Source: Actinomycetota bacterium
GTDB lineage: Bacteria; Actinomycetota; Thermoleophilia; Gaiellales; Gaiellaceae
NCBI GenBank assembly: GCA_003162235.1
Contig: PMMN01000033.1
Location: 17,935 to 42,425, forward strand
DNA: 24,491 nt
Direction: 5' to 3'
Shown here piece after piece: positions 7,006 to 15,051 of the stretch. Both the position numbers and the translations under genes were made by a program. The notes beneath the pieces are model-generated. The model saw only the letters and a program-made list of their open reading frames with translations, did no database searches and was not told the DNA's origin. Positions within the stretch are counted from its first letter, which is position 1, and each line of letters begins with the position of its first letter.

Positions 7006-7674
7006 TTAGAGGCCGTACGCGATTGCCAGTGCTATCCCATTGAAGAGTCCGTGAACGAACATCCCGGGAACGACGCTATCCGAGCGCTCGCGTAGGTAAC
7101 CGAGCCCAATCCCGAAGACCGCAAGAGGAAAGATCCCCGCAGGGATCCCGTGCATGAGCGCCCAGGCAAAGGCCGGAATGATTATCGAAACGCCTCGTCC
7201 GAGAGGGCGGAAGAGTCCGGAGCCGAGGCCGCGAACGAACAACTCCTCTGTAAATGGCGCGAGAACGACGAGCGCGACGACATTGGCGGCGAACGCCGCG
7301 CTGTGGCCGGACTGCCAGTGCTCGGTCAGGAGTCCCTGCTCGCGCGCGGGGTTACCTCCCAACACCGAGACGATCGCGCTCGCAACGAACGTGGCGACCA
7401 GTGCAAGCAGACCCAGTCCGAGCATGGCTGGAAGCGAGATCTGCGACCGGCGCAGCGCGCGCAGCTCGGGCCTGCCGTTGGAGATGGCGAAAGAGATCGC
7501 AACCCAGATAGCGGCGAAGACGGCCGAACCGACCGCGGTCGACCATTGGAAAAGAGCGTTCGTGGTCGAGCTCGTGCTGCCGCTCGAGCTGTAAGCGGCG
7601 AAGTTGAGGATGCTGAGCAGTGCGCCGAAGGCGATCCAGATCGCCAGCCGGACCGAGCTCACGCGGCCGTTCAC
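7006..7674 (-). CDS. CPBP family intramembrane glutamic endopeptidase
   Basis: A 222-residue polytopic CPBP (CAAX protease and bacteriocin-processing, Abi) family protein. About six membrane segments are visible, e.g. AIWIAFGALLSILNFAA and MLGLGLLALVATFVASAIV. The motifs are in place: EExxxR in APFTEELFVRGLGSGLF, the His of FAWALMHGIPAGIFP, and HGLFNGIALA near the end. Bacterial members process membrane peptides or act in signalling; the substrate is unknown here. The start is taken as the GTG that overlaps the HAD stop (GTGA), because the residues before it belong to the HAD gene in another frame. This is the last gene of the lipoprotein-HAD-CPBP run, and its stop TAA is the flank of MITE copy A. 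Confidence 0.88.
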   Translation of the reverse strand: MNGRVSSVRLAIWIAFGALLSILNFAAYSSSGSTSSTTNALFQWSTAVGSAVFAAIWVAISFAISNGRPELRALRRSQISLPAMLGLGLLALVATFVASAIVSVLGGNPAREQGLLTEHWQSGHSAAFAANVVALVVLAPFTEELFVRGLGSGLFRPLGRGVSIIIPAFAWALMHGIPAGIFPLAVFGIGLGYLRERSDSVVPGMFVHGLFNGIALAIAYGL

Positions 7675-8303
7675 GTCCAACCCTCGAACGCGGTTGCCAG
7701 TGGAGCCGCAGCGAACAGCATCCCTGCCGCCAGCGCGCCGACGCGATCGCTCTCCTCGTCGCCGACGTGGAGTGCGCGCTCGGCCGTCACCGCGAGTCTC
7801 TCGATCGCGTAACGGAAGATGAGAGGATCGGGCTTTGTAGCGCCGACCTCGGCGGACGTGACGACGAGATCGGTGAGCTCGGTCAGACCGAGGTGCTCGA
7901 GTGTCTCGCCGAGCGAGCAGTCCCAGTTGGAGACAACCGCGATCGCCAAGCCTCGCCCCCGCAGATCGGATAGCACCTCGACGGCTCCCCGCTCGGGCTC
8001 GAATCGAAACGAGCCGAGGAAGTCGGGCAGAAAGCCGTCGATGTCGAGCTCGGTGGCCAGCGCGTCGAGAAAGATCCCGCAGCACTCGCGCCTGATCTGC
8101 GCGATCGACTCGCTGTCGCGCCCGTCCAGCGCCCGCTTTCGGTAGTGGGCGAACTCCTGGCGGGAAGCGGCTTCGATCTCGCCGAGAGAGCGCTCCACAC
8201 CGTGCCTTCGCAATCCACGCTCGAGTTCGGGAAGAAAATCGGCGAGTCCGATCAGCGTTCCGTTTGCGTCGACGGTGACGCAGTCGAGATCAGCGAAACG
8301 CAT
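7671..8303 (-). CDS. HAD superfamily hydrolase (subfamily IA-like)
   Basis: A 210-residue haloacid-dehalogenase-superfamily protein. Motif I is TVDANGTLIGL, motif II AVVSNWD, motif III ATKPDPLIF with the conserved Lys, and motif IV HVGDEESDRVGALAAGM. A four-helix cap sits between motifs I and II, as in subfamily IA. The second Asp of the usual DxD phosphatase motif is Asn (D-A-N-G-T-L). That residue normally acts as the general acid/base in phosphatases, so the reaction may not be ordinary phosphate hydrolysis, although several HAD subgroups naturally lack it. The ATG lies 14 bases inside the preceding lipoprotein gene and the stop overlaps the CPBP start, so the three genes are translationally coupled. 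Confidence 0.85.
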   Translation of the reverse strand: MRFADLDCVTVDANGTLIGLADFLPELERGLRRHGVERSLGEIEAASRQEFAHYRKRALDGRDSESIAQIRRECCGIFLDALATELDIDGFLPDFLGSFRFEPERGAVEVLSDLRGRGLAIAVVSNWDCSLGETLEHLGLTELTDLVVTSAEVGATKPDPLIFRYAIERLAVTAERALHVGDEESDRVGALAAGMLFAAAPLATAFEGWT

Positions 8304-9198
8304 CTGGATGAAACGCTCTCGCGAGACCGCTCAGCACCGCCGCGGCCTCGGGCCCCGGCTCGAGCAGGCTCATGTTCACGTGGACGAAGCGACCCGAGCG
8401 GATCGCGGGCAGCCACTTGATCCTCCGGTTGCGGCGCAGGTCGGCGAGAGTGACCGGCGAGTCGGAGGAGATGACCCAGACCTCCGGCTTGAGTTGACGC
8501 AGGCGCTCGATCGGGAACGGGCCTTCTTGAGGATCGGGCCCGGCCACATCGATCCCGCCCGCCTCCTTGATGATGCTGCCGATGAAGGAGCTGTCGGAGA
8601 CGGTCGCAAAGTGGCCCAGATCGACGAAAACGCGCACCGGCTTGGCACCGGCGATCGCCGCCTTCACATCCTCTCGCGTGCGTGCCAGCTGCTTGCGGAC
8701 ATCCCGTCCGCGGATCGGTATGCCGGCCAGTAGGCTGACGTCGGACAAGGCCTTCTCGATTCCGTCGAGCGTGCGGTCGGGCGTCATATAAACGCTGATC
8801 TTGAGCGCCCGCGCCTGGTCGACCGCCGCCTGGCTGACCTCGGAGCCGGTGACGATTAGTTGGGGCTTGAGCGTGCGAATGAGACCGAGGTCGAGATTGC
8901 CGGCGTTGTCGCCGACCGACGTAACCGTGATCGCAAGCGCTTCCGCGATCCGTGTGGGTGCCTGCCCAGCGACCCCGATTCGCGTGGGCGTCTTGGCCAG
9001 AGTGACCGTGTCCTGGCCGGCGTCGCGAACAGACACCGGGTAGAGCGGCACTCGCGCGCCGGTTGGCTCGCGCTTCTCCCCGCAAGCGCTGAGCAGCATC
9101 AGGGCGCAAAAAATCGCCGGCGCGAGCAGGACGAGCCAGGTGCGAGCGAAACGCCCGGCGCCGGAAGGCCGGCGACGAGGTGCACGAAGAGTGCGCAC
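8290..9198 (-). CDS. BtuF/FepB-like periplasmic-binding lipoprotein
   Basis: A 302-residue lipoprotein of the helical-backbone metal-receptor family (type III solute-binding proteins for cobalamin, siderophores or haem). The N-terminus is basic, followed by a hydrophobic core and the lipobox LLSAC with Cys39. The family opening VSVRDAGQDTVTLAKTPTRI is followed by LKPQLIVTGSE and LAGIPIRGRDVRKQLARTRE. The second lobe contains EAGGIDVAG, LKPEVWVISSD, WLPAIRSGRFVHVN and the terminal helix. No ABC permease or ATPase is adjacent, so either these lie elsewhere or the protein has become an orphan receptor. The ligand is not predictable. It is the first gene of the minus-strand trio and is divergent from mscS, with a small palindrome just upstream. 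Confidence 0.87.
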   Translation of the reverse strand: MRTLRAPRRRPSGAGRFARTWLVLLAPAIFCALMLLSACGEKREPTGARVPLYPVSVRDAGQDTVTLAKTPTRIGVAGQAPTRIAEALAITVTSVGDNAGNLDLGLIRTLKPQLIVTGSEVSQAAVDQARALKISVYMTPDRTLDGIEKALSDVSLLAGIPIRGRDVRKQLARTREDVKAAIAGAKPVRVFVDLGHFATVSDSSFIGSIIKEAGGIDVAGPDPQEGPFPIERLRQLKPEVWVISSDSPVTLADLRRNRRIKWLPAIRSGRFVHVNMSLLEPGPEAAAVLSGLARAFHPDAFR

Positions 9199-9204
9199 GT
9201 CGCT

Positions 9205-9219
9205 GCCGATGATATCGGC
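9205..9219. promoter_or_regulatory. Small perfect palindrome upstream of the lipoprotein gene
   Basis: GCCGAT-GAT-ATCGGC is a 6+3+6 perfect inverted repeat, seven bases before the minus-strand start at 9198 and inside the 99-bp divergent intergenic region with mscS. It could be an operator or a leader hairpin. A palindrome this short can arise by chance, so support is weak. Confidence 0.25.
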
Positions 9220-9297
9220 GGCGGTAGATCACCCTCGCCGCGATCGTTCTTTACGGAGCCGCTGAGGAAGACGCGCCTGCCCGTGGAATAGGAGCGC

Positions 9298-10023
9298 ATG
9301 CATGACTGGCACCGGCTTGCCGTCGTCGGCGTCGTGGTGGCGCTCGCTTTACTACTCTCGAAGATCGTCGATCGGGCGATGGCGCGGCGAAAGCTCGAGC
9401 CCGGGGCGATCACTCGCTATCGCGTGCTCAGGAGAAGCGTCCGATCGGGAATCGTCTTTGTCGGTCTACTGTCGGCGCTGCTCGTGATTCCCCAGGTGAG
9501 AGTGGTGGCCGGGGGAATTCTCGCCTCCTCGGCGATTGTCGGCATAGTCGTCGGGTTCGCGGCCCGCAGCACCTTCGCCAACGTGGTCGCCGGCCTGATG
9601 ATCGCGGTCACGCAACCCCTGCGCCTCGGCGACCTGATCGAGACGGGCGGCCAGCAGGGTGTGGTCGAGGAGATCAACTTGATCTACACCTTCGTCAAAC
9701 TGGAAGACGGCTCGAGACTGGTGATACCGAACGAGAAGCTCGCCTCAGATACCATAAGGAACGCCTCGATCCGGAGGGATGAAGCGGTTGCGCAGGTCAG
9801 TGTGCAGATACCGCTTGGGCTCGATCTCGAGCGAGTCGTAAGCGGGCTGAAAGAGATGCTGACGGGAGAGCCGGGCTTAGAGGTTTATGTGAGCGAGCTT
9901 TCAGAAAGAGCGACTCTTCAGGTGAGGACGATCGCGCCTGACGCCAGGTCGGCCGGCGAGGCCGAACGAACGCTCCGGTTACGCGTGCACGAGCACTTGC
10001 GCGAACAGGGAATTTTCTCTTGA
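9298..10023 (+). CDS. Small-conductance mechanosensitive channel, MscS family
   Basis: A 241-residue MscS-type channel that releases solutes on hypo-osmotic shock. Two N-terminal membrane helices (RLAVVGVVVALALLLSKIV and SGIVFVGLLSALLVIPQV) precede the pore helix TM3, seen in AIVGIVVGFAARSTFANVV. The beta domain follows with MIAVTQPLRLGDLIETGG and LEDGSRLVIPNEKLASDTI, and then the alpha/beta C-terminal domain. This is close to the minimal MscS length. AGGAG is only three bases before ATG 9298, a short spacing. The stop TGA overlaps the TTG start of the class A PBP (TTGA), so the two envelope genes are coupled. Confidence 0.92.
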   Translation: MHDWHRLAVVGVVVALALLLSKIVDRAMARRKLEPGAITRYRVLRRSVRSGIVFVGLLSALLVIPQVRVVAGGILASSAIVGIVVGFAARSTFANVVAGLMIAVTQPLRLGDLIETGGQQGVVEEINLIYTFVKLEDGSRLVIPNEKLASDTIRNASIRRDEAVAQVSVQIPLGLDLERVVSGLKEMLTGEPGLEVYVSELSERATLQVRTIAPDARSAGEAERTLRLRVHEHLREQGIFS

Positions 10024-12248
10024 GCCCTCCGCCGAGGAAGACCAGTGCGAGCACGCGGCGCCGCGCGGCCGATGAGCACACCGATGTCACGCGCCGCCGG
10101 CGCAGGCAACGGAGCCGCGTTCAGCGCCGCCGGCGCACCAAGAAGATGATCCTGACCGGCCTCGGGGGCTTCGCGGCCTTGCTCGCGGTGGTCAGCGTGA
10201 CCGGGGCCGGAATCGTGTTCACGAACTGCGACCTCTCGAAGCTGAGGCCGGTCGCTATCGGTCAAAACTCCTTCGTGTACGCGGCTGACGGCTCGTCTCT
10301 CGGCTCCATTCAGACGGCCGAAAACCGCCAGGTCGTGACCATGGGCCAGATCTCGCCCTGGATGCCGAAGGCGGTAGTCGCGATCGAGGACAGGCGTTTC
10401 TACCAGCACGGCGGCGTCGACTACGTCGGCATCATCCGCGCAGCGATCGCCGACCTGCGTGCTCACAAGGCGGTTCAGGGCGCGTCGACGATCACGCAGC
10501 AGCTCGTGCGCAACCTCTACATCTCCAACCACGAGCGCACGATCGACCGGAAGCTGAAGGAGGTCTGCCTCGCGCGCAAGCTCGACGCCGCCTGGTCGAA
10601 GGAGAAGATCCTCGCCGCCTATATGAATCAGGTCTTCTACGGCGGCAACGCTTACGGCGTCGAGGCAGCAGCCCAGACGTATTTCTCGAAGTCCGCCCGC
10701 AAGCTGACACTGCCCGAGGCGGCGCTTCTCGCCGGCCTGCCCCAGGCGCCAAGCGACTACGACCCGTTCGTCAACAAGGCCGCCGCCCGCGCCCGCCGCA
10801 CCGAGGTGCTCAAAGCGATGGTCGACAACGGGGATATCACGCGAGCGCAGTACGCCGAGGCGGTTGCCCAACCGATCCGGCTCAAGCCCGGGAAGATGTA
10901 CACGAGCATCAAAGAGCCCTACTTCTTCAGCTACGTCAAGGACGAGCTCATCAAGCAGTACGGCGCGGAAACCGTACGCACCGGCGGCCTGAAGGTTTAT
11001 ACGACGATCATTCCGAGGCTGCAGCGCCTGGCGCGTAAGGCGATCAAAGACACGCTCTACAACAGCAACGACCCGGCCTCCGCGGTCATCGCTATCGATC
11101 CGCGCAACGGCGCCATCAGGGCGATGACGGGCATCATCCCGGGCCGCCCGAACAACCAGTTCAACCTCGCGGCACAAGCCAAGCGCCAGCCTGGTTCAAC
11201 CTTCAAGGTCTTTGTTCTGACCTCTGCGATCGCGCAGGGTATGAACCCCTACAGCACTTACTACACCTCGGCGCCGTTCACCTATCAACCCTCTCCGAGC
11301 AGCTTGCCTTGGCACGTGCACACCTACAGCAACAGCTACGCCGGCAGCATTTCCGTGGCTTCCGCGACGCTGCAGTCCGATAACACGGTCTACGCCCAGC
11401 TGATACTGGATACCGGTGTCCAGAACGTCGCCGACATGGCCGCAAAGCTCGGTGGCATTCATCTGCCGGAGAACGAGATCGTTCCCGCTATGGCGCTCGG
11501 ATCCGATGCCGTCTCACCCTTGGAGATGGCCGACTCCTACGCGACGCTCGCGGCCGGAGGCATCCGTTCCGATCCGATGGCGATCACCAAGGTCGTTCTG
11601 CCCGACGGCACCGTCGACAAGAGCGCGGATTGGGGTAAGCCGAAGCGCCAGCGCGTGATTCCGGACTGGGTCGCCTACGAGGTGACCAAGATCCTCGAGC
11701 AGAACATCCTCGGCGGCACGGCCACGAGAGCATATTTCGGCCGCGTCGCGGCGGCCAAGACCGGAACGACGGAAAATCACGACGACGGTTGGCTCTGCGG
11801 CTACACGCCCCAGCTGGCGACCGCAGTCTGGATCGGGTACCCGAACGCCGAGACGCCGGTGTACGTACACGGGGTTGCGATCGCGGGCGGTAACCTGCCG
11901 GCTTCGATCTGGCACGATTTCATGGCAGGTGCTCTCTGGAACGTGCGCGTGCTCGACTTCCGGCCGCCGAAGACCGCGGCGGTGTTCACGAACTGGACGC
12001 AGGGGCGCTACGGCTATCTGGGATCGACCGGCTCGACGAGCACGAGCACGAGCACGACCACGACGAAGCACACAACGAAACGTCACACGACGACGGAAAT
12101 AACTCCTCCTTCTCCTCCTCCTCCGACGATAACGCTGCCGCCGATAACCACGTCGACGCCTACGACGACAACAGAGCCGACCACGACAACAGAGCCGACC
12201 ACGACAACAGAGCCGACCACGCCGACCACGACGATGGTCGGTCCCTGA
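10020..12248 (+). CDS. Class A penicillin-binding protein (GT51 + transpeptidase)
   Basis: A 742-residue bifunctional peptidoglycan synthase. A very basic cytoplasmic tail (residues 1-42) precedes one membrane anchor (MILTGLGGFAALLAVVSVTG). The GT51 glycosyltransferase has the catalytic Glu at about 123 in VVAIEDRRFYQHGGVDY, then GASTITQQLVRN, KLKEVCLARKLD and FYGGNAYGVEAAAQTYF. The transpeptidase has S393-T-F-K in RQPGSTFKVFVL, S453-D-N and a KTG box in AAKTGTTENHDDGW. The last 70 residues are a low-complexity Thr/Pro tail; no PASTA domain is seen. The start is TTG overlapping the mscS stop. The first ATG in frame is at about codon 43, directly before the membrane helix, and would remove the basic tail. 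A MITE-like copy lies 20 bases after the stop. Confidence 0.93.
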   Translation: MSPPPRKTSASTRRRAADEHTDVTRRRRRQRSRVQRRRRTKKMILTGLGGFAALLAVVSVTGAGIVFTNCDLSKLRPVAIGQNSFVYAADGSSLGSIQTAENRQVVTMGQISPWMPKAVVAIEDRRFYQHGGVDYVGIIRAAIADLRAHKAVQGASTITQQLVRNLYISNHERTIDRKLKEVCLARKLDAAWSKEKILAAYMNQVFYGGNAYGVEAAAQTYFSKSARKLTLPEAALLAGLPQAPSDYDPFVNKAAARARRTEVLKAMVDNGDITRAQYAEAVAQPIRLKPGKMYTSIKEPYFFSYVKDELIKQYGAETVRTGGLKVYTTIIPRLQRLARKAIKDTLYNSNDPASAVIAIDPRNGAIRAMTGIIPGRPNNQFNLAAQAKRQPGSTFKVFVLTSAIAQGMNPYSTYYTSAPFTYQPSPSSLPWHVHTYSNSYAGSISVASATLQSDNTVYAQLILDTGVQNVADMAAKLGGIHLPENEIVPAMALGSDAVSPLEMADSYATLAAGGIRSDPMAITKVVLPDGTVDKSADWGKPKRQRVIPDWVAYEVTKILEQNILGGTATRAYFGRVAAAKTGTTENHDDGWLCGYTPQLATAVWIGYPNAETPVYVHGVAIAGGNLPASIWHDFMAGALWNVRVLDFRPPKTAAVFTNWTQGRYGYLGSTGSTSTSTSTTTTKHTTKRHTTTEITPPSPPPPTITLPPITTSTPTTTTEPTTTTEPTTTTEPTTPTTTMVGP
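12165..12218 (+). repeat. Three perfect 18-bp tandem repeats in the PBP tail
   Basis: The unit acgacaacagagccgacc is repeated three times exactly and encodes Thr-Thr-Thr-Glu-Pro-Thr. It lies in the Thr-rich extracytoplasmic tail, which also contains a Ser-Thr alternating run and a Pro run. Perfect nucleotide identity suggests recent slippage, so copy number may vary between strains. The tail probably spans or binds the wall. Confidence 0.85.
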
Positions 12249-12268
12249 CGAGGCGGAGCCGTCTCCAA

Positions 12269-12427
12269 GGGCCTAACCCGCCCGGTCTACACGCTCGAGG
12301 CGGCCGCCCCGCGGCGCCAATCCCCGCCCAGACCGCTCGACGCATTCCCAGTGCGCCTTCACGGTCCGCCCGGCCCATGGCATACACGGCTCAACCGTCG
12401 ACCGCGTCTCCCTAACCGGATAGGCCC
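12269..12427. repeat. Long MITE-like element, copy B
   Basis: A 159-bp non-coding element between the convergent PBP and M28-like genes. Its ends are GGGCCTAACC and GGATAGGCCC (reverse complement GGGCCTATCC), flanked by CAA on the left and TAA on the right, one mismatch apart. The central hairpin CGCATT-CCC-AGTGCG (12341-12355) matches the one in copy A, with a T-G pair replacing C-G. The next bases CTTCACGG, CGGC, TGGCAT and CACGGCTCAACC also match. The stop TAG of the minus-strand M28-like gene is formed from the right flank plus the first base of the element. Its position between convergent genes would let it act as a terminator for both. Confidence 0.75.
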
Positions 12428-14319
12428 TAAGTCAGACGGCGAGAGCGGCGGGTGGCTCTGAACCCGTCCCACTTCCGCGAGAGGGGCGCAACGCGGCGGA
12501 GAGCTAACTGTGGAAGCGTTGCGTCCGGGCGCTCGCCGACAGCCGGGTAAGGAGCGTAGCGACGGACGCTGAGCGCGGCGAGTTGGGCGCTGGCCGCTGT
12601 AAACGCAACCGCCACGAGCAGCAGCGGGAGTCCCAGGTAGCCGACTGCGCCGAGTTCGGTGACGTACCAGAAGACGTTCAGGCCGAGGTGCAGGCGAGAC
12701 GCCAGCTCGAAGAAGACGAGCAGCGGCCCGAGAAGGCCGATCAACATCACTCCGAGCGAAGCCCAGGGCCGCCAGTCCCGTAGCTGGGGCAACCAGATCC
12801 AGGCATGGAGAGGAGGCAGAAGAAACAGGACCATGTAGCGGTTGAGAGCGGCAACGGCGAGTGCTGCGACCAGCAGCAGCAGCAGCGCCGCCGCGTAGCC
12901 GGCGAGCTCGCCTTCGGCACTCGCTTGGTGCCGCGGTAGAAGCCGCTCGCGGGCTATCAACCAGGCGCCGAATCCGAGTAGGGAAAAGAACACGAGCGCG
13001 CCGAGAGGCGGAGAGACAGAGGCTGAGATATCGGGCGAGAGTGGTCTCGCCACACCGCCGTGGAAAAAACCGAAGAAGACGAAGAGCAGGAAGAGAGAAA
13101 GCAAGGAGAGCCAGAAACCGACCCGGCGCCCGAGACTCCGCAAAGAGGGCTCGAGCGGGATCTGGCGCCGGCGGCAGCGAGCGAACAGGTCGACGATCGC
13201 GACGAGTGGTGGGAGCAGCGCCGTGATCAGAATCAGTTGCAGCGCCCAACCGTGGACGAAGCGCCCGCCGAGATAGATATATCCGGCGCTGTTGGACTGT
13301 GGTTCAGGGGCGCCCTGGTCGAGTGCGGCGATGAGCTGCTCGGTCGCGTGCCCGATCACGGACAGATGCTCGCCCGAGATGTTCGCAGACGTGTCGGTCA
13401 GGGGAAGCGGCGGTCGGTCGCTACTGGTCGTGAACGTGACCGCGGGAATACCGCGGGCAACGAAAGGGGCTTGCTCGTAGAGACTGAACGGGAACGCGAG
13501 ATCGAGTAACTGGTCGACGAAACCGGCGTGGGTGACTTCGGCTCCGGGCTGCTCGCTAAGCAGCTGGAATGCGGTCGCCACTAGCACCGGCGAAGGCGAT
13601 CGGGGTGCGTCGCCGTTGAGAAGTATTCGAGGTGGTCCTCTCCCGGCGATTGCGTCGAGCACGATCACCGCCGCGATGTGGCTACGAGAGGCGCTGTGGC
13701 GGGCGAAGTGATCCGCGCCGATCGCGCCGAAGGCACCCCCGTCCGTGGACAGGAAGACGATCGTGTGCGCGGGCTGGGGGGGCTTCACGAGCCCCGAGTT
13801 GTTCTGGTACGCACGTGCCAGCTCGAGCATCGCGGCGGTTCCGGATGCGTTGTCGTCAGGACCACCGCCCGGCCCGTGGCCGCTGTTGTCGCGGTGAGCC
13901 AGGATGACGATCGAGGTCGGTGAGCGGCCGCGAATGGTGACGCTGACGTTGGCGAGGCTCTGCTTGCCGAGACCCGGGATGTCGGCCGAGAAGGGGTCGA
14001 CCTTCGGAGTCAGCCCAAGGTTGGTGAATTTGCCTTCAACCCAGACCAATAGATTGGCGCTGCTTGCCGCCCCGGGGCTGCGATCGGGGTAAGTGTTTGC
14101 CAGTTCGTACATCGTTGCTTGCGCGTCGGCTTCGCCGAACACGGAGCGGAAGACGGGGGCCACGAGCGGCTGCTCGCGCGCGACGCTGAAGGCAGCGATG
14201 AGAAGAGGGATCGCAATAACGATCCAGGATCCGCGGTATATACGCGCGTTAACCGGTCGCTCGAGCGACCCAGGACGCGGCTTTGTCCGCAGAGGTTTGC
14301 GCCGCATGGTGACTCTCAA
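12427..14319 (-). CDS. Polytopic M28-like metallopeptidase homologue, probably catalytically altered
   Basis: A 630-residue membrane protein. One anchor (IVIAIPLLIAAFSVA, about 32-46) is followed by an M28 Zn-aminopeptidase-like domain to about residue 340. The second half holds roughly seven membrane helices. Metal-site pieces are present: H142-x-D144 in ILAHRDNSGHG, the Asp pair in GGGPDDNASGTAAMLELAR, D222 in VIVLDAIAG, and a late His in LSVIGHATEQ. However, the Glu-Glu that normally gives the catalytic base and a zinc ligand reads Gly-Gly (residues 194-195) in FLSTDGGAFGAIGADHFA. It may therefore be a non-peptidase or have shifted chemistry. ATG 14307 (MRRKPLRT) is an alternative start. 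The gene is divergent from the two-component pair. Confidence 0.8.
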   Translation of the reverse strand: MRVTMRRKPLRTKPRPGSLERPVNARIYRGSWIVIAIPLLIAAFSVAREQPLVAPVFRSVFGEADAQATMYELANTYPDRSPGAASSANLLVWVEGKFTNLGLTPKVDPFSADIPGLGKQSLANVSVTIRGRSPTSIVILAHRDNSGHGPGGGPDDNASGTAAMLELARAYQNNSGLVKPPQPAHTIVFLSTDGGAFGAIGADHFARHSASRSHIAAVIVLDAIAGRGPPRILLNGDAPRSPSPVLVATAFQLLSEQPGAEVTHAGFVDQLLDLAFPFSLYEQAPFVARGIPAVTFTTSSDRPPLPLTDTSANISGEHLSVIGHATEQLIAALDQGAPEPQSNSAGYIYLGGRFVHGWALQLILITALLPPLVAIVDLFARCRRRQIPLEPSLRSLGRRVGFWLSLLSLFLLFVFFGFFHGGVARPLSPDISASVSPPLGALVFFSLLGFGAWLIARERLLPRHQASAEGELAGYAAALLLLLVAALAVAALNRYMVLFLLPPLHAWIWLPQLRDWRPWASLGVMLIGLLGPLLVFFELASRLHLGLNVFWYVTELGAVGYLGLPLLLVAVAFTAASAQLAALSVRRYAPYPAVGERPDATLPQLALRRVAPLSRKWDGFRATRRSRRLT

Positions 14320-14355
14320 CGTATGGCTATAGTAGGCATCAGGCAGGCTCGAGGT

Positions 14356-15051
14356 ATGTCTGACTCTCTCACGATCCTCCTCGTCGATGACGAGGACGCG
14401 ATCCAGAAACTACTTTCCTTCCCGTTGCGGCGGGACGGGTATACGGTCATCGAAGCCCGTGACGGGGAAGAGGCCTTGAGAAGGTTCGCCGAAGAGAAGG
14501 TAGACCTCGTCGTTCTCGACTTGGCGCTGCCGAAGCTCGACGGACTCGAGGTCTGCAAGCGCCTGCGTGCGCATAGCGCGGTGCCGATCATCATGCTGAC
14601 CGCGCGCGATGAGGAGGTCGATAAGGTCGTCGGACTGGAGATCGGAGCAGACGACTACATAACGAAGCCCTTCTCGATCCGCGAGTTCCGCAGTCGTGTG
14701 CGCGCGCTTTTGCGACGATCGTCGGTGGCGGTCGCTACCGATTCGGGTGACGAGATCGTCGCCGGGCCGCTACGTCTCGACAGGGCTCGGCGCCGGATCG
14801 AGATAGACGGGCGATCGCCCGAGCTCACGTACGTGGAGTTCGAGCTCGCGCGTGTTCTCGCCGGGAAACCGGGGCGCGTGTTCTCGAGACAGGATCTGCT
14901 AGAGGCGGTCTGGGGTGGCTCGGATTACCGTGATCCGAGAACTATCGACGTTCATATCCGGCACCTGCGTGAGAAGCTCGAGCGAGATCCGAGCAGACCG
15001 GAACTGGTGTTGACCGTACGCGGCGTCGGCTATCGCTTCCGGGAAACATGA
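14356..15051 (+). CDS. OmpR/PhoB-family response regulator
   Basis: A 231-residue two-component regulator. The receiver domain has the acidic pocket LLVDDEDA, the phosphoacceptor D55 in VVLDLALPKLDGLE, the Thr in IIMLTARDEE and the Lys in DDYITKPFSIREF. The C-terminal winged helix has LTYVEFELARVLAGKPGRVF and the recognition-helix region DPRTIDVHIRHLREKLE, ending in the wing TVRGVGYRF. I chose ATG 14356 because the receiver begins there. The in-frame ATG at 14323 lies over a TATAGT (14328-14333) that looks like a -10 box, and GAGG ends one base before ATG 14356, so initiation is not textbook. The gene is coupled to the kinase by an ATGA overlap. Its divergent neighbour, the M28-like gene, is a candidate target. 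Confidence 0.95.
   Translation: MSDSLTILLVDDEDAIQKLLSFPLRRDGYTVIEARDGEEALRRFAEEKVDLVVLDLALPKLDGLEVCKRLRAHSAVPIIMLTARDEEVDKVVGLEIGADDYITKPFSIREFRSRVRALLRRSSVAVATDSGDEIVAGPLRLDRARRRIEIDGRSPELTYVEFELARVLAGKPGRVFSRQDLLEAVWGGSDYRDPRTIDVHIRHLREKLERDPSRPELVLTVRGVGYRFRET

Noticed and set aside
7675..8085. N-terminal extension of the CPBP frame into the HAD gene
   Set aside because: The extended residues are Arg-rich shadow translation of the HAD gene, and the GTGA overlap gives a natural start.
12165..12218. Tandem repeats as a CRISPR-like array
   Set aside because: The units are 18 bp, perfectly contiguous without spacers and in frame within the PBP tail.
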